Of a stretch of 7,737 bases of DNA, positions 5,087-7,737 are shown one piece after another. This DNA is from an uncultured Lachnospiraceae bacterium. Its GTDB lineage: Bacteria > Bacillota > Clostridia > Lachnospirales > Lachnospiraceae. The number at the start of each line of letters is the position of its first letter. Position 1 is the first letter of the stretch. The stretch is taken from the NCBI GenBank assembly GCA_910584325.1, contig CAJTZH010000104.1, forward strand, positions 1 through 7,737. Direction: 5' to 3'. The notes below the pieces were generated by a model. That model did no database searches and was not told the DNA's origin. It saw nothing but the letters and a program-made list of their open reading frames with translations. A program made the translations under genes and the position numbers.

Positions 5087-5623
5087 ATGACGAATATCGT
5101 GTTAATCGGATTTATGGGATGCGGCAAGACGACGCTTGGCAGGTGGCTTGCCGACAGACAGCAGATGGACTTTGTGGATACCGATGAATTGATTGTAAGA
5201 TTAGAAAATATGTCTGTCGCGGACATTTTTGAAAAAAAGGGAGAAGCGTATTTTCGTGACCTTGAGACGAAAGTACTGCGGATACTTCTGGGAGAAGAAC
5301 AAGACGGCGGAGAAAATCTGCGTATTCATAAATCAACGGTTATTTCCGTGGGCGGCGGAGTTCCCATGAGAGAAGAAAACAGAGCGCTGCTTCATAAACT
5401 GGGAAAGATTATTTTCCTGGATACTTCCGTAAACGAGCTGGTAAGGCGCCTTGAGCGGGATGAGACGAGACCGCTTCTAAGGGGCGGAGCGCTCAGGGAA
5501 AAAATTGAGCGTCTGATGGACGAGCGTCTTGATATTTATGACGACACGGCGGATATTATCGTTACGACGGATAATCGTACTCTGAACAAAGTGTTTGATG
5601 ATATTATAAAAGAATGGGGATAA
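5087..5623 (+). CDS. aroK: Shikimate kinase
   Basis: This enzyme phosphorylates shikimate to shikimate-3-phosphate with ATP, the step after AroE. The 178-residue protein has the Walker A loop GFMGCGKTT (8-16, Lys14), the DTD motif (31-33) for magnesium and shikimate, FRDLE (56-60, Arg57 binding shikimate), SVGGGVPM (87-94), the lid segment RDETRPLL (124-131, Arg128) and Arg147 in MDERLDIY. About 10-15 extra hydrophilic residues (about 70-84) sit between the FRDLE helix and the GGG strand, compared with E. coli AroK as I recall it. All catalytic residues look intact. The ribosome site must lie within the aroE 3' end, since only one base separates the genes. It could be called aroK or aroL; aroK is the usual choice. 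Confidence 0.95.
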   Translation: MTNIVLIGFMGCGKTTLGRWLADRQQMDFVDTDELIVRLENMSVADIFEKKGEAYFRDLETKVLRILLGEEQDGGENLRIHKSTVISVGGGVPMREENRALLHKLGKIIFLDTSVNELVRRLERDETRPLLRGGALREKIERLMDERLDIYDDTADIIVTTDNRTLNKVFDDIIKEWG

Positions 5624-5647
5624 TGAAATGACGGGCGGGGAGGCAGT

Positions 5648-6553
5648 ATGAAGTCACAAGAAGATTTTCTGGCGCGGATTCGTATGAAAATGCCGGAGTT
5701 TTCCAAAGGACAAAGAGCGATTGCGAGATACATTTTGTCAAATTATGATAAAGCGTCTTATATGACTGCGGTACAGTTAGGAAAAATGTCGGGTGTCAGC
5801 GAATCTACAGTGGTGCGGTTTGCGGGCGGGATGGGGTGCGACGGGTATCCTGAATTTCAAAAGCAGCTTGCGGACTATGTCAGCCGCCGTCTTTCCATGA
5901 CAAAACGCCTGGAACTGGACGTTGACGAGATGGATTTTGAAGAGCAGATAGATTTTGTCATGGGCAACGATATGGAAAATCTTCGAAAAACGTGGGAAAC
6001 GCTTGACCGTAACGCTGTAAACGAGGCAGTGGAAAGTTTATTGGCGGCGGAACATATCTATGTTGTCGGCGTGCGAAGCTGCAGCGCCATCGCGAATCTT
6101 CTGACGTTTTACCTGCGGTTTGTTTTTGAGAATGTGACGCCGGTGTCAAACAGCGGCTCCACGGAACTGATAGAGCAACTTGTCCGTGTTAATGAGAAGG
6201 ACGTTGTCATCGGCATCAGTTTCCCGCGGTATTCTATGGGAACGCTAAAGGCGTTGGAATTTGCCAATGACAGAAACGCCAAAATTATTGCCATAACGGA
6301 CAATAAGCATTCTCCTCTGAAGCTGTATTCTTCCTGTAATCTGTTTGCGCCAAGCAATATGTCGTCCGTTGTAGATTCCTTTACGGCACCCGTCAGCCTT
6401 TTAAATGTGCTGATGGTATCGCTGTGCATGAGGAAACGGATGGAAGTGCTGCTGTATCTGGACGGTCTTGAGAAGGCATGGATGGATTATCCGGTCGTGC
6501 GTTCCGATGAGATGGATTACTTAGATGAAGAAAATATAAAGGATTTTGACTGA
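5648..6553 (+). CDS. MurR/RpiR family transcriptional regulator with SIS domain
   Basis: This 301-residue protein has the RpiR architecture. An N-terminal helix-turn-helix domain (about 10-80) includes FSKGQRAIARYIL and TAVQLGKMSGVSESTVVRFAGGMGCDGYPEFQ. A linker of about 50 residues leads to a C-terminal SIS phosphosugar-binding domain (about 130-262) with YVVGVRSCSAIANLL, VVIGISFPRYSMGTL and IIAITDN. Family members sense phosphosugars and control sugar, hexosamine or muropeptide genes. No sugar genes are nearby, so the ligand and targets are unknown. GGGGAGG lies four bases before the ATG and 24 bases separate it from aroK, so it seems to belong to the operon. A seven-codon frame (5628-5651) from the aroK end stops on the ATGA of this gene. 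The flavoprotein gene begins 11 bases downstream. Confidence 0.92.
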   Translation: MKSQEDFLARIRMKMPEFSKGQRAIARYILSNYDKASYMTAVQLGKMSGVSESTVVRFAGGMGCDGYPEFQKQLADYVSRRLSMTKRLELDVDEMDFEEQIDFVMGNDMENLRKTWETLDRNAVNEAVESLLAAEHIYVVGVRSCSAIANLLTFYLRFVFENVTPVSNSGSTELIEQLVRVNEKDVVIGISFPRYSMGTLKALEFANDRNAKIIAITDNKHSPLKLYSSCNLFAPSNMSSVVDSFTAPVSLLNVLMVSLCMRKRMEVLLYLDGLEKAWMDYPVVRSDEMDYLDEENIKDFD

Positions 6554-6564
6554 TTGGAGAGAAC

Positions 6565-7737
6565 ATGAGCAGTGTGCTGATAATCGGCGGCGGAGCGGCA
6601 GGAATGATGGCGGGAATCATTGCGGCGCGCTGCGGTCACAGAGTAACGATATTAGAAAAAAATGAAAAATGCGGTAAAAAGGTTTTTATAACAGGCAAGG
6701 GCAGATGTAATCTCACGAACGCCAAAGAACCGGATGAAGTTTTAAATAGTATTGTAACGAATAAAAAGTTTATGTACAGTTCCCTGAAACAGTTTAGCAA
6801 TTATGATGTGATGGGATTTTTTGACGAACTTGGTCTTCCTTTAAAGGTAGAACGGGGAAACCGCGTATTTCCCGAATCTGATAAATCGTCCGATGTGATA
6901 GCGTGTCTTGTCAGGGAGCTTGCGCGTCTTGGCGTGGATATCCGCTATCATACGGCAGTAACAGAAGTTGTTACGAAAGACGGCGCGTTTTCGCATGTAG
7001 TGGATGAACATAAAAACATATGGAGGGCAGATTACCTGATTGTGGCGACAGGCGGGAAGTCCTATCCATCGACAGGCTCCACCGGAGACGGATATGCGTT
7101 TGCAAAAGCAATGGGGCATACAATTGTGAAAACATCGCCGGCGCTTGTGCCATTTAATGCTGCAGAAGAGTACGTCAAAAAACTTCAGGGGCTGAGTCTT
7201 AGGAATGTCGCCGTAACCATCGAGGATGACGGAAAAGAAGTCTATTCGGATTTCGGGGAGCTGCTGTTTACACATTTCGGCGTCAGCGGTCCGACCATTA
7301 TCAGCGCGTCGAGTATGGTGACGGAAAGAATCGCAGAGAGAAATTTGAAGCTTTTTATTGATTTAAAACCGGCGCTTTCCAGAGAACAGCTTGACGACAG
7401 AATTTTAAGAGATTTTGCCGAGAACAGGAACAAAGCGTTAAAGAACGCGCTTGATAATCTGTATCCGAAGAAACTGATTCCGGTGATGACGGATTTGAGC
7501 CGGATTGACGGGAATAAAAAAGTAAACGGAATAGCAAAAGCAGAGCGGGAGCGGCTTTTATGCCTGACAAAACGGTTCCCGGTGACGCTTTTGGGACTTC
7601 GGGGATACAACGAGGCAATTATTACGCAGGGCGGCGTCAGTGTCAAAGAAATTCATCCTGCCACCATGGAATCAAAACTTGTAAAACATGTGTTTTTTGC
7701 GGGCGAGGTTCTGGACGTGGACGCGGTGACGGGCGGA
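6565..7737 (+). CDS. BaiN/HI0933 (YhiN) family FAD-dependent oxidoreductase, 3' end cut off
   Basis: The frame stays open for 391 codons to the window edge. Motifs are an FAD-binding VLIIGGGAAGMMAG (4-17), Glu31 in ILEKNEK for the FAD ribose, the family hallmark TGKGRCNLTN (43-52), NRVFPESDKSSDV (near 98-110), ATGGKSYPSTGSTGDGY (161-177) and GELLFTHFGVSGP (231-243). The last residues, AGEVLDVDAVTGG, match the conserved block near the C-terminus, so only about 20-30 residues seem to be missing. Names used for this family include aminoacetone oxidase-like and BaiN; one member in Clostridium scindens has been linked to bile acid reduction, but the family is widespread and that role should not be assumed here. 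GGAGA lies four bases before the ATG. It is the last visible gene of the operon. Confidence 0.93.
   Translation, partial: MSSVLIIGGGAAGMMAGIIAARCGHRVTILEKNEKCGKKVFITGKGRCNLTNAKEPDEVLNSIVTNKKFMYSSLKQFSNYDVMGFFDELGLPLKVERGNRVFPESDKSSDVIACLVRELARLGVDIRYHTAVTEVVTKDGAFSHVVDEHKNIWRADYLIVATGGKSYPSTGSTGDGYAFAKAMGHTIVKTSPALVPFNAAEEYVKKLQGLSLRNVAVTIEDDGKEVYSDFGELLFTHFGVSGPTIISASSMVTERIAERNLKLFIDLKPALSREQLDDRILRDFAENRNKALKNALDNLYPKKLIPVMTDLSRIDGNKKVNGIAKAERERLLCLTKRFPVTLLGLRGYNEAIITQGGVSVKEIHPATMESKLVKHVFFAGEVLDVDAVTGG

Noticed and set aside
4206..5648. An identical 11-base string GGGAGGCAGTA before aroE (4206-4216) and the RpiR gene (5638-5648)
   Set aside because: Both copies are ribosome binding sites; the similarity is expected from the Shine-Dalgarno sequence and does not suggest a recombination repeat.
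6841..7646. Long minus-strand frames (134 and 144 codons) opposite the flavoprotein gene
   Set aside because: The plus strand carries a full, motif-rich FAD oxidoreductase over the whole stretch, so these are shadows.
1..7737. Search for mobile elements, CRISPR arrays, tRNAs, toxin-antitoxin or defence genes
   Set aside because: No terminal inverted repeats, transposase motifs, spaced direct repeats or tRNA-like folds were seen; every long stretch is explained by core genes.

Overview
The window looks like chromosomal core DNA from an anaerobic, endospore-forming Firmicute of class Clostridia, probably Lachnospiraceae-like. This rests on the sporulation cluster spoIIGA-sigE-sigG-ylmC, the strong Shine-Dalgarno sites, moderate GC, and a downstream gene set (nrdR, yqeG, aroE, aroK, an RpiR regulator, a BaiN/HI0933-type flavoprotein) that fits clostridial chromosomes. 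The family-level placement is inference. There are no RNA genes, insertion sequences, CRISPR arrays or phage genes.

Left part (1-1973). The first 62 bases hold the start of an unidentified minus-strand gene, separated from spoIIGA by about 200 bp of regulatory DNA. That DNA has a perfect Spo0A box and a sigma-A-like promoter with an over-long spacer, the known architecture of the Bacillus spoIIG promoter. spoIIGA starts at a TTG codon and encodes the membrane aspartic protease that matures pro-sigma-E. sigE follows 18 bp later. A long hairpin with a T-tract ends this unit.

Middle (1974-3145). sigG, the late forespore sigma factor, lies on the minus strand, convergent with sigE and divergent from ylmC. 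In Bacillus subtilis sigG follows sigE on the same strand, so here it appears inverted inside an otherwise conserved neighbourhood. Upstream of sigG is a good sigma-F-type promoter, consistent with forespore transcription independent of the spoIIG operon.

Right part (3146-7737). A near-consensus sigma-A promoter precedes nrdR, and six genes follow on the plus strand with gaps of 3, -4, 1, 24 and 11 bp: nrdR (ribonucleotide reductase repressor), yqeG (HAD phosphatase), aroE and aroK (shikimate pathway), an RpiR-family SIS regulator, and a flavoprotein whose last residues lie beyond the window. They look like one housekeeping operon.

I found no convincing undescribed system. The most interesting signals are the inverted sigG with its own sigma-F-like promoter, the Spo0A-type control region of spoIIGA, and a few hairpins and palindromes inside or between genes.
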